A stretch of 32,009 nucleotides of DNA from Coriobacteriaceae bacterium. Lineage in GTDB: Bacteria > Actinomycetota > Coriobacteriia > Coriobacteriales > UMGS124. A program made the position numbers and the translations under genes. Positions 16,983 through 23,293 of the stretch are shown here, in pieces. Position 1 is the first letter of the stretch. Every line of letters begins with the position of its first letter. The notes beneath the pieces are model-generated. The model saw only the letters and a list, made by a program, of their open reading frames with translations, had not been told where the DNA came from and made no database searches. The stretch lies in assembly GCA_019420325.1 (NCBI GenBank), contig JAHZHK010000023.1, positions 1 through 32,009 on the forward strand. The letters run 5' to 3'.

Positions 16983-17775
16983 GGCGAATCACTTCCTTTG
17001 CCAGGTCGCGGTATGCCTGAGCACCCTTGCTCAGTTTGTCATACTCAAAAATAGACTCACCGTAGCTTGGCGCCTCACTGAGCCTGACGTTGCGCGGAAT
17101 AACCGTCTTGAAGACCTTCTTCTCAAAGTAGTTGCGCACCTCGTCGGCCACCTGCTTAGAGAGAGATGTACGCTTGTCGTACATCGTCAACACGATACCG
17201 AAAATCTCAAGCTCAGGGTTGAGGGTGGACTTCATCATCTTGATGGACTCCATGAGCTTCGTGACACCCTCAAGCGCGTAGAACTCACACTGAATCGGAA
17301 CCAGAATGCTGTTGCATGCCGTCAGGGCATTGATGGTAAGGACTCCCAGAGAAGGGGGGCAGTCGATAAAGATATAGTCAAAGTTGTCTTTAATCTCATC
17401 GATAGCCTTTTTGAGACGGGTCTCACGCTCATCGGCTTGCACTAGCTCAACTTCGGCACCGGCAAGCTGAATAGTGGCAGGAATAACAAACACGTTGTGA
17501 CTCGTGCTGTTTTCCACCGCCTCACTCATAGACACGTCATTGAGAATGGCATCGTAGACACTCTTCTCAACAGCGTTCTTGTCCACACCCAAGCCACTCG
17601 TAGTGTTACCCTGTGGATCGAAGTCAACAACGAGGACCTTGTAGTTCTTTTCTCCCAAAGCAGCAGAGAGGTTCACGGCCGTCGTGGATTTACCCACGCC
17701 ACCTTTCTGGTTCATGATGGCAATGACTTTTGGGTCCTTATCGGGTGATTTACGCTTAGTCTTCTGGTAATCCAC
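16975..17775 (-). CDS. parA: Chromosome partition ATPase ParA (Soj family)
   Basis: Encodes 266 residues. GTG 17775 is chosen because CGGAG lies 5 nt upstream; TTG 17790 has no site. ParA is a DNA-binding ATPase that pulls ParB-parS complexes along the nucleoid. The deviant Walker A KGGVGKST is at 24-31, with the signature lysine. FIDCPPSLG is Walker B, and NVRLSEAPSYG is the usual C-terminal marker. The N-terminal 15 residues are a short lysine-rich tail without a plasmid-type HTH, as in chromosomal Soj. It overlaps parB and is preceded by a perfect parS (17802-17817). Confidence 0.96.
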   Translation of the reverse strand: MDYQKTKRKSPDKDPKVIAIMNQKGGVGKSTTAVNLSAALGEKNYKVLVVDFDPQGNTTSGLGVDKNAVEKSVYDAILNDVSMSEAVENSTSHNVFVIPATIQLAGAEVELVQADERETRLKKAIDEIKDNFDYIFIDCPPSLGVLTINALTACNSILVPIQCEFYALEGVTKLMESIKMMKSTLNPELEIFGIVLTMYDKRTSLSKQVADEVRNYFEKKVFKTVIPRNVRLSEAPSYGESIFEYDKLSKGAQAYRDLAKEVIRRG

Positions 17776-17801
17776 GAGGGCTCCGTTCAATGTAGTGCAA
17801 C

Positions 17802-17817
17802 TGTTTCACGTGAAACA
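17802..17817. promoter_or_regulatory. parS: parS site (perfect 16/16), upstream of parA
   Basis: The exact palindrome TGTTTCACGTGAAACA. It lies about 27 nt before the parA start codon and covers the predicted parAB transcription start (about 17812), so ParB loading here could affect its own operon. Confidence 0.95.
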
Positions 17818-17818
17818 T

Positions 17819-17827
17819 CTTATACCA
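17819..17827 (-). promoter_or_regulatory. Extended -10 promoter of parAB
   Basis: On the minus strand the sequence reads TGGTATAAG, an extended -10 (TGn followed by TATAAG at 17824-17819). No good -35 is seen, which an extended -10 tolerates. The predicted start is near 17812, inside the parS site. Confidence 0.45.
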
Positions 17828-17905
17828 AAGTACTGCAAGACTGTTTTAGGTCTCATAAGAGCGTTCTTACGGTCAAACCTTGTCGCAACAAATCCAGGAT
17901 AATCA

Positions 17906-18691
17906 CTATGCAAGAGGATACTTGGATGCTTCGCCAACTGCACGCGGCAAGGCAAGCCCTGTCTCCTTTACCTTCTCATACACAATGATGGTTCTCTCCC
18001 CGGCATCCCCAGGAAGCTCAATCGTGCGCGTAGACACAACCGACAGTCCACAGAGCTGTGCGGCCTTGGAGCCAGACTTAATCTCCTCAGGCTCAGGCTT
18101 GCCTTTGATGGCAATGAACGATCCACCTTTTGCGAGCAGCGGAGTCGCATACTCCACAAGAACAGGCAAACCCGCAAGGGCCCTAGCAGTCACACACCCA
18201 AACACTCCACGGTGCGTGTTGCCGAGCTCTTCAAGCCTCACCGACGTCGTGGACAGCCTGTCGCCCAAATCCAGAGCCGTAATGAACCCCTCTACAGCAG
18301 CCATCTTCTTCTTGACCGAATCGCACAGAACACCTGTCGTGTTCAACGTGGCAATAGTCAGAGGAATACCAGGCAAGCCGGCGCCGGCTCCCATGTCAAG
18401 AAATGGCTTGTCAGGATTCTTTGCCATGACCTTGGAAAACTCAGGCAGGGGAACAAGGGAGTCGGCAAGATGCAACACAAGGGCCTTGTCCCACTCCTTG
18501 ATGGCAGTCAGGTTCATAACCTCGTTTTGTTTCAGCATCAAAACAAGGTAGTCCACAAGCTTCCTCGCCTGCTCTTGGCCTACTTCAAGATCGAGCTTCT
18601 GACATAAGCCAACCAGCTTTTCAGCTTGCTCTTCAAGGTTCTCAGGGATATCAGCAACATGTTTGCGGCGAGGCGCTTCGCTTGTTTCCAT
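17906..18691 (-). CDS. rsmG: 16S rRNA G527 N7-methyltransferase RsmG (GidB)
   Basis: Encodes 261 residues. ATG 18691 is preceded by AAAGGA at 8 nt; longer in-frame starts lack a site. RsmG methylates N7 of G527 in 16S rRNA in the decoding region; loss gives low-level streptomycin resistance in other species. The RsmG signature NLTAI (60-64), HLADSL (74-79) and the SAM loop FLDMGAGAGLPGIPL (97-111) are present, as are later SVKKKM and TARAL blocks. It is upstream of parA, as in many bacteria. The 131-nt gap to the parA start has its own promoter-like site and parS. Confidence 0.94.
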   Translation of the reverse strand: METSEAPRRKHVADIPENLEEQAEKLVGLCQKLDLEVGQEQARKLVDYLVLMLKQNEVMNLTAIKEWDKALVLHLADSLVPLPEFSKVMAKNPDKPFLDMGAGAGLPGIPLTIATLNTTGVLCDSVKKKMAAVEGFITALDLGDRLSTTSVRLEELGNTHRGVFGCVTARALAGLPVLVEYATPLLAKGGSFIAIKGKPEPEEIKSGSKAAQLCGLSVVSTRTIELPGDAGERTIIVYEKVKETGLALPRAVGEASKYPLA

Positions 18692-19133
18692 GCGCAGGTT
18701 CCTTTCCGTTGTTCGCAGTACGTACGTTTTGTCTTGAGAAAATTCTTTACCCAATGATTGTAAAAGGTCTGAGGCTCCAGCCTTATGAGACATACGCTTT
18801 ATCAGCAAAGCAGCTAAGACTCATACCTTGAATCTAGACATAGACAAGCCCGAAAGCAGGAGTACCTGATTTGCATTTCATTCTCTTGGATAACGCTCAA
18901 GAGACAAAGATAAACCCAGATGCTGGAGTTGTTGATTTGCATTCCACTCTCTTGGATGAGACTCAAAAGGCAAAGACAAGCCCAGGCGTCGAATTACTTG
19001 ATTCATAGTCCGTTTCTTACTGACACCCCAGAATCAGAGACAAACGAAGAAGCTGACAGCCTGGTTTTCAACCATTCTCTGTCATCCAACCCGTACATGT
19101 GTTTTGCCTAAAAACAATGTACCGTGGTTTCTT
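18692..19133. other. Long gene-free stretch between rsmG and jag
   Basis: No reading frame here has a convincing ribosome site or family resemblance. The stretch holds the rsmG upstream region on the right-hand flank of the gene, the 66-bp tandem repeat array (18842-19010), and ends at the jag-operon terminator. A 63-codon plus-strand frame at 18920-19111 is made mostly of the repeat and looks non-coding. Confidence 0.6.
18842..19010. repeat. 66-bp degenerate tandem repeat, about 2.5 copies
   Basis: Units start at 18842, 18908 and 18974, exactly 66 bp apart. Each opens with a variant of AGACAAGCCC. A 24-bp block (18868-18891 and 18934-18957) is identical at 22 of 24 positions in units 1 and 2 and decays in unit 3. 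The period equals 22 codons, and a minus-strand frame runs through with one TGG-to-TGA stop. It may be a fossil of a coding repeat or a non-coding repeat. Confidence 0.75.
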
Positions 19134-19166
19134 GTCAAAAAAAGAGGGAGACTCACGTCTCCCTCT
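19134..19166 (-). terminator. Intrinsic terminator of the rpmH-rnpA-yidD-yidC-jag operon
   Basis: A perfect 10-bp stem (19143-19152 AGAGGGAGAC with 19157-19166) with a 4-nt loop is followed on the minus strand by a run of T (about 19143-19137). It lies 34 nt after the jag stop codon. Confidence 0.92.
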
Positions 19167-19199
19167 TCTCAATCACAGTGCTTGTTGAAAAAGCTCTTG

Positions 19200-19829
19200 C
19201 TACTTGCCCTGCTTCTTGGAAGCCGGAACAACAACGACGCAGCGATTGGGCTCTTGACCCTCAGAATGCGTCACAACGTTAGGGTTGCTGCGCAAGGTCA
19301 GGTGCACAATCTTACGCTCGTAAGACTTCATAGGATGAAGTCGCACTTCCTGGCCGCGCTGCAGAGCACGAGCGGCACTCGACTTGGCAATAGCCTCAAG
19401 CTTTGCACGGCGACGGCTCTTGTAGCTTTCAATGTCCACAACGACAGGGAACTTGAAGCCCAGCTTGTTGTGCACAATGGCACTAAACATGTACTGAAGC
19501 GACTCAAGCGTCTTGCCGTGACGTCCAATGAGCAGCGCAAGGTCGGCATTGCTCACATCAAAAATCAGCTCGCCGTCGCCACCATCATACTCATCGATGG
19601 TTGCACCCTCGGCACCGAAGAAACCAAGGAGCGTACGGAGAACCTCAATCGAGGTGTCGGCAATAAGATCAAGGTCGTCATCGGAAAGGGACTCATGAGC
19701 CTTGTACTTGCGCGCCACCTCAGCAAACTCTTCGGGAATCAGTGAAGTCTCGTCGGCCGCAGGCTGCTCATCGCAAGCCTCCTCAGCCTCAAATTCTTCC
19801 TCGAGCACTTCCTCTTCAAACTCTGCCAT
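19200..19829 (-). CDS. jag: KH/R3H RNA-binding protein Jag (KhpB, EloR)
   Basis: Encodes 209 residues from ATG 19829; a TTG 24 nt upstream is less likely. KhpB binds RNA with KhpA and influences cell elongation and division in Gram-positives. Residues 1-60 are very acidic (EFEEEVLEEEFEAEE). The classic Jag_N motif is not evident; acidic sequence takes its place. A KH domain with IGRHGKTL (the GxxG loop) lies at about 100-135. An R3H domain with ERKIVH closes the protein. It is the last gene of the yidC operon, as in most bacteria with this cluster, and precedes a strong terminator. Confidence 0.9.
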   Translation of the reverse strand: MAEFEEEVLEEEFEAEEACDEQPAADETSLIPEEFAEVARKYKAHESLSDDDLDLIADTSIEVLRTLLGFFGAEGATIDEYDGGDGELIFDVSNADLALLIGRHGKTLESLQYMFSAIVHNKLGFKFPVVVDIESYKSRRRAKLEAIAKSSAARALQRGQEVRLHPMKSYERKIVHLTLRSNPNVVTHSEGQEPNRCVVVVPASKKQGK

Positions 19830-19870
19830 GGTCTCAACTACTCTCTTATTCAAAGCATCAGCAAATGATA

Positions 19871-19886
19871 TGTTTCACGTGAAACA
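19871..19886. promoter_or_regulatory. parS: parS site (perfect 16/16), between yidC and jag
   Basis: The exact palindrome TGTTTCACGTGAAACA lies in the 58-nt gap between the yidC stop and the jag start. It is about 2 kb from the parA-proximal site and about 2 kb from the predicted origin, a normal position for origin segregation. Confidence 0.95.
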
Positions 19887-19887
19887 C

Positions 19888-20643
19888 TTAGCTCTTCTTG
19901 CGAGGACGAGGCTTGTGCTCGCGGCGCACCACATCAACCTCGACAGGCTTGGGGGGCTGCGAAGCAGCGAGAGCCGCCTGCTCCTCCTCAGCCTCAATCT
20001 TCTTCTTCTTGAAGATGAGCTGCTGCTGCACGACACCCCAGCCGCTCGAAACAACCCAGTACAGCACGACGCCAGCAGGGGAAGACCAACCAACAAAGAG
20101 CATCATGATGGTCATGAATGCGCCCATGCCCTTGGTCATCGAGTTGGAGTTCTGCTGCAGGTACATGGGGAGGAACGTCAGGATGCCAAACAGGATCACA
20201 AAGATGATGTAGGGGATGGCAGCGCCAAAGCCAGCAGTGGCCAGAATGCCACCGGCGTTGTTTGCAAGCGAGGGAAGGATGCCGTAGAAGCTGGCATCAG
20301 CGGGGACGTGGTCGCGCAAAACCGAGAAGAGCGCAAAGAAGATAGGCATCTGCACAAGCATGGGCAGACAACCCGCCAGGGGGTTGAACTTGTGCTCGGC
20401 ATAGAACTTGGTCATCTCAGCATTGAGACGCTGGGGGTCATCAGCATACTTCGTCTGCAGCTCCTGAAGCAGGGGGGTAACCATCTGCATCTCGGCCATG
20501 GACTTCTGCTGCTTGAAGGTCAGAGGCAGAAGCAGAAGACGAATGATGACAGTAAAGATGATGATGGCGAGACCCCAGTCACCCAGGAGACCCTCAAGGC
20601 CCTGGATGCAGTCGAAGAGGAAGGTGATCAACCAATCCCACAT
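19888..20643 (-). CDS. yidC: Membrane protein insertase YidC (Oxa1 family)
   Basis: Encodes 251 residues from ATG 20643, with GGAGG just upstream. YidC inserts and folds membrane proteins, alone or with SecYEG. The 60KD_IMP core is complete: IIRLLLLPLTFKQQKSM with the conserved groove arginine (R35), FNPLAGCLPMLVQMPIFFALF, and PAGVVLYWVVSSGWGVVQQ. It begins directly with the core, with neither a periplasmic domain nor a lipoprotein signal, which suits actinobacteria. The cytoplasmic tail (about 210-251) is basic, which can contact ribosomes. It follows yidD in the operon. Confidence 0.95.
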   Translation of the reverse strand: MWDWLITFLFDCIQGLEGLLGDWGLAIIIFTVIIRLLLLPLTFKQQKSMAEMQMVTPLLQELQTKYADDPQRLNAEMTKFYAEHKFNPLAGCLPMLVQMPIFFALFSVLRDHVPADASFYGILPSLANNAGGILATAGFGAAIPYIIFVILFGILTFLPMYLQQNSNSMTKGMGAFMTIMMLFVGWSSPAGVVLYWVVSSGWGVVQQQLIFKKKKIEAEEEQAALAASQPPKPVEVDVVRREHKPRPRKKS

Positions 20644-20705
20644 AGATCCTCCGTGTCAAAAATCATGTCAACAGGCGTTGACGTTCCATTACCTAACAGG
20701 TCGGC

Positions 20706-20999
20706 CTAACGATTTGTATTCCCGTTTCTCCCAAACAAGGAGAAGGTTTGTGGTACAGGATCATAACCGCCTTCATGAAAAGGATTGCAACGCAGAATCC
20801 TCTTCAGCGACAGCCATGAACCCTTAAGCAATCCAAAACGCTCCACAGCACAAAGGGCATACTGCGAACACGTCGGCACATATCGACAACAGGCAGGAAA
20901 GCGAGGGGAGATACACCCCCGATAAAAATTGATGAGACACATTCCAAGCCAACGCGGAATGCGCCTCACCTTTTCCCATGCGCCCGACAGCCTAGACAT
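20706..20999 (-). CDS. yidD: Membrane protein insertion efficiency factor YidD
   Basis: Encodes 97 residues. Small membrane-associated factor that helps YidC-dependent insertion. The family signature is clear: FYRGCISPRFPACCRYVPTC, then SQYALCAVERFG, and the cysteine-proline NPFHEGGYDPVP near the C-terminus. The start lies 2 nt after the rnpA stop, so translation is likely coupled. Confidence 0.93.
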   Translation of the reverse strand: MSRLSGAWEKVRRIPRWLGMCLINFYRGCISPRFPACCRYVPTCSQYALCAVERFGLLKGSWLSLKRILRCNPFHEGGYDPVPQTFSLFGRNGNTNR

Positions 21000-21001
21000 C
21001 G

Positions 21002-21331
21002 TTACCGAATGTCCGCACGACGAAGAGCCTTTGCCAAAGAAGAGCTAAGCACATCATGATCTGCACCGCGCGTTGCGGGGGTTGCCATGAGCAGGATGTC
21101 GTATCCCTCAACGGGTAGACCGTTCTCACGGGCAACCTCGCGCATAACGCGCTTGCTGCGGTTACGAACTACGGCATTGCCGAGCTTTTTCCCAGCTATA
21201 AAAGCAACGCGACCACAGGGGTCGCGTTGCTCATCGTGCTTTTTATAGATGATGCGGATCTCTTTGGCAGAAACCCTTTTCCCTTGGCTGAACAGCTCGC
21301 TGATTTGCTCGCTGGACTTAATGATGTTCAT
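21002..21331 (-). CDS. rnpA: Ribonuclease P protein component
   Basis: Encodes 109 residues from ATG 21331, with AAGG close upstream; TTG 21349 is an alternative. RnpA binds RNase P RNA and promotes 5' processing of tRNA precursors. The basic RNR-type motif VVRNRSKRVMREVAREN is intact, as is the N-terminal GKRVSAKEIRIIY region. It sits between rpmH and yidD in the standard order. Confidence 0.93.
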   Translation of the reverse strand: MNIIKSSEQISELFSQGKRVSAKEIRIIYKKHDEQRDPCGRVAFIAGKKLGNAVVRNRSKRVMREVARENGLPVEGYDILLMATPATRGADHDVLSSSLAKALRRADIR

Positions 21332-21355
21332 GCAGCCTTGGTCATCCAATGAAAG

Positions 21356-21511
21356 TTACTTCGTGTGACGCTCGTCAGAAACGGTGAGCTTGGCACGGCC
21401 CTTAGCACGACGGCGGGCGAGAACCTTGCGGCCGTTCTTGGTGGCCATACGGGCACGGAAGCCGTGCACCTTGGCACGATGCCTCTTATTGGGCTGATAA
21501 GTGCGCTTCAT
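21356..21511 (-). CDS. rpmH: 50S ribosomal protein L34
   Basis: Encodes 51 residues from ATG 21511, with a perfect AGGAGG five bases upstream. Small basic protein of the large ribosomal subunit. The whole sequence is typical: KRTYQPNKRHRAKVHGF, then ATKNGRKVLARRRAKGR. L34 is usually 44-46 residues, so a C-terminal extension of about five residues (DERHTK) is present. It is the first gene of the minus-strand operon leaving the origin. Confidence 0.97.
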   Translation of the reverse strand: MKRTYQPNKRHRAKVHGFRARMATKNGRKVLARRRAKGRAKLTVSDERHTK

Positions 21512-21563
21512 CGAATCCTCCTGATATATATAAAGCACAAATGGCGGCTATTGCAGTTTGCCA

Positions 21564-21592
21564 ATCCTATCCACCACGACAAATGATGTCAA
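21564..21592 (-). promoter_or_regulatory. Promoter of the rpmH operon
   Basis: On the minus strand, a perfect -35 TTGACA (21592-21587) and TAGGAT (21569-21564) are 17 nt apart. Transcription would start near 21557, about 45 nt before rpmH. The spacer overlaps CTATCCACC (21567-21575), a 7/9 match to a DnaA box, so DnaA could touch this promoter. Confidence 0.6.
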
Positions 21593-21599
21593 TAAAGCA

Positions 21600-21900
21600 T
21601 AGGAGTACCGTGCAAAAACTGCACGTAAAACGGTAAAACCTCTCCACAATTCTCGATGTAATCCTGCAAGGTTCTCCTTGATAGAAAACTTTTCAACTTT
21701 TCACCTAACTTTTCAACAGAGGCTAAAAATTGAAACCGATTTTCTGTCAAAAATGAAAAACTCAGTTGAAATGTTGATTGTTTTCACTGCTATCTGTTCA
21801 TTTTTCAGGTGAAAAGTTTGAAACCTAGGAAAGTTGAGAAGTTTTCAACATCAATGAAATGTTGAAAATACAAGTCCCCAAAGAGCGTAAGATTCATTCT
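21600..21900. other. oriC: Predicted replication origin (oriC) with DNA-unwinding region
   Basis: AT-rich gap between divergent rpmH and the GHKL-ATPase gene, in a GC-rich neighbourhood. Gene orientation changes here on both sides. Canonical DnaA boxes are weak: CTCTCCACA at 21640-21648 is the best. Instead TTTTCAACA occurs exactly at 21710-21718, 21842-21850 and, inverted, 21860-21868. Near-copies lie at 21690-21698, 21698-21705 and 21763-21771, with GTTTGAAAC and TTTTCAGGTGAAAA nearby. TTTTCAACA is one base from TTTTCCACA, a common DnaA-box variant in Gram-positives. No convincing plus-strand promoter is visible before 21923. Confidence 0.65.
21842..21868. promoter_or_regulatory. Inverted pair of TTTTCAACA boxes at the origin
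   Basis: TTTTCAACA (21842-21850) and its reverse complement TGTTGAAAA (21860-21868) form a perfect 9-bp inverted repeat with a 9-nt spacer. It lies about 55 nt before the start of the dnaA-linked operon. It is a candidate DnaA-binding pair for initiation and autoregulation. Confidence 0.5.
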
Positions 21901-21922
21901 TATCGTTCTCAGGGAGGAAATC

Positions 21923-23290
21923 TTGTCGGACACGTTCTACCCATTCGTGGAAAACTCAGGCGACGCACAGGAAAGCGACGACGATGAGATCATCGCGCCC
22001 AAGCAGCCTGCCCGCATAGCCGTATATGACTCCATGACAGTGCCGCCGCGCGTAGTGACGGTACCGCCCAGCGACGTGCGCACCTACCTCGACGAGATCA
22101 CAAAGAACGTGTGGGAGCTCGCCACCCAGCAAGGAGGCGACTGGCCCTGGCACATCATTCGTGAGCTGGTTGAAAACTACATCCACGCCCAGTTCATCGA
22201 ACCGACGATATCCATCATGGACAGGGGTCAGACCATCTCGTTCTCCGACCAGGGACCGGGTATCCCCAACAAGCAAGCGGCCCTTCGCCCTACGTTCTCC
22301 AGCGCCACCAAGGCGATGAAGCGCTACATACGAGGCACCGGCTCGGGGCTTCCCATGGTGGAGGCCACGGTCAAGCTCCAGCACGGCAGCATTTCCATCG
22401 AGGACAACCTGGGGCAAGGCGCCGTCATCACCGTGTCGCTGGCCCACAAGGACGAGCCCACGCCCGGCAGCGCGCCCAATCCCGACACCGCAACGGGGGC
22501 CTCCCAGAATGCAGCAGCCCCCTACCCTGCCGGCATGCAGGCTCAAGTCGGCTATCCCATGGCTGGACAGGGAGGGTATCCCCAGGGCATGGGACAAGGA
22601 CAGCAGCTCAATGTGTACGGAATGCCCCAGAGCGGTGCGCAAGGTTTTCAACAGGGAGCCTATCCTGGCCCTCAAGGGTATGCACCTGCAGGCCAGACCA
22701 TGTACGGCCAGTCGTCAATGCATCCCGGCATGCCGGGCGGCAACCCCGGATATGCACAGGGTACCCCCGGTCAAGCTTGGCAGCAGCAGCCGCAAGGTGC
22801 CTACCCGCAGGCACCCATTCCCGGCGCGCAGCAACAAGGCGCGTGGAATCAACCGGGGACAATGCCCTACGGCCAAGCCGGTATGCCCCAGACGCCTCCA
22901 GGCGGATGGAACCCGTACGCAGCCGGGACCCAATGGCCCGCAAGCGCCGCACCCATGCAGGGCATGCCGTACGGTGAAGCGAGCCCAGCCCCCCAGGCAG
23001 CATTCGCGCCAACAAGCAACCCACAAGGCGCCAACGTGCCCCCGCCCCAAGGCACCACATATGCAAACACCCCCTTCGACCAGGAAGAAGTGCAGATCAT
23101 CTCGCTCTTCTTCAACTTTGAGAAGGTGGGCGGCACCGAGGTGGCGCAAGCCACAGGCATGTCAAACGCCACAGCAGGAAGGCGTTTGCAGAAGATTGCC
23201 GAGGCCGGCTTCATTGTGAAGAACGGCCAGAAATACGTACTGACCGAGGCGGGACACCGCCTTCTCGGCGAGATCGCGCAAGGGAGGTAA
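21923..23290 (+). CDS. GHKL-type ATPase with Q/P/G-rich linker and C-terminal winged helix, linked to dnaA
   Basis: Encodes 455 residues from TTG 21923, preceded by AGGGAGG. Residues 50-175 form a histidine-kinase-like ATPase fold: N box RELVEN (80-85), G1 box SDQGPG (D109), and G2 box GTGSGLPM (138-145). There is no dimerisation/phospho-acceptor domain, so it is not a classical kinase. Residues 180-385 are a low-complexity linker rich in Q, G, P, Y, A and M. Residues 388-455 look like a winged helix (EEVQIISLFF, GTEVAQATGMSNATAGRRLQKI, then a GQKYVLTEAG wing). The stop codon is 3 nt before the dnaA start, so expression is coupled to dnaA. A regulator of replication initiation is an appealing but unproven role. 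Confidence 0.75.
   Translation: MSDTFYPFVENSGDAQESDDDEIIAPKQPARIAVYDSMTVPPRVVTVPPSDVRTYLDEITKNVWELATQQGGDWPWHIIRELVENYIHAQFIEPTISIMDRGQTISFSDQGPGIPNKQAALRPTFSSATKAMKRYIRGTGSGLPMVEATVKLQHGSISIEDNLGQGAVITVSLAHKDEPTPGSAPNPDTATGASQNAAAPYPAGMQAQVGYPMAGQGGYPQGMGQGQQLNVYGMPQSGAQGFQQGAYPGPQGYAPAGQTMYGQSSMHPGMPGGNPGYAQGTPGQAWQQQPQGAYPQAPIPGAQQQGAWNQPGTMPYGQAGMPQTPPGGWNPYAAGTQWPASAAPMQGMPYGEASPAPQAAFAPTSNPQGANVPPPQGTTYANTPFDQEEVQIISLFFNFEKVGGTEVAQATGMSNATAGRRLQKIAEAGFIVKNGQKYVLTEAGHRLLGEIAQGR
22645..22653 (+). promoter_or_regulatory. TTTTCAACA box inside the GHKL-ATPase gene
   Basis: An exact copy of the origin repeat lies within the linker-coding part. Coding sequence here is otherwise GC-rich, so the AT-rich word stands out, but a single copy may be chance. 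Confidence 0.25.
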
Positions 23291-23293
23291 CGC

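Noticed and set aside
18920..19111. 63-codon plus-strand frame in the rsmG-jag gap
   Set aside because: Mostly composed of the 66-bp repeat, without a ribosome site or resemblance to a known protein.
22520..23060. Q/P/G-rich part of the GHKL-ATPase gene as a frameshifted or non-coding stretch
   Set aside because: The frame is uninterrupted from the ATPase domain to the winged helix, and such linkers are common in high-GC organisms.
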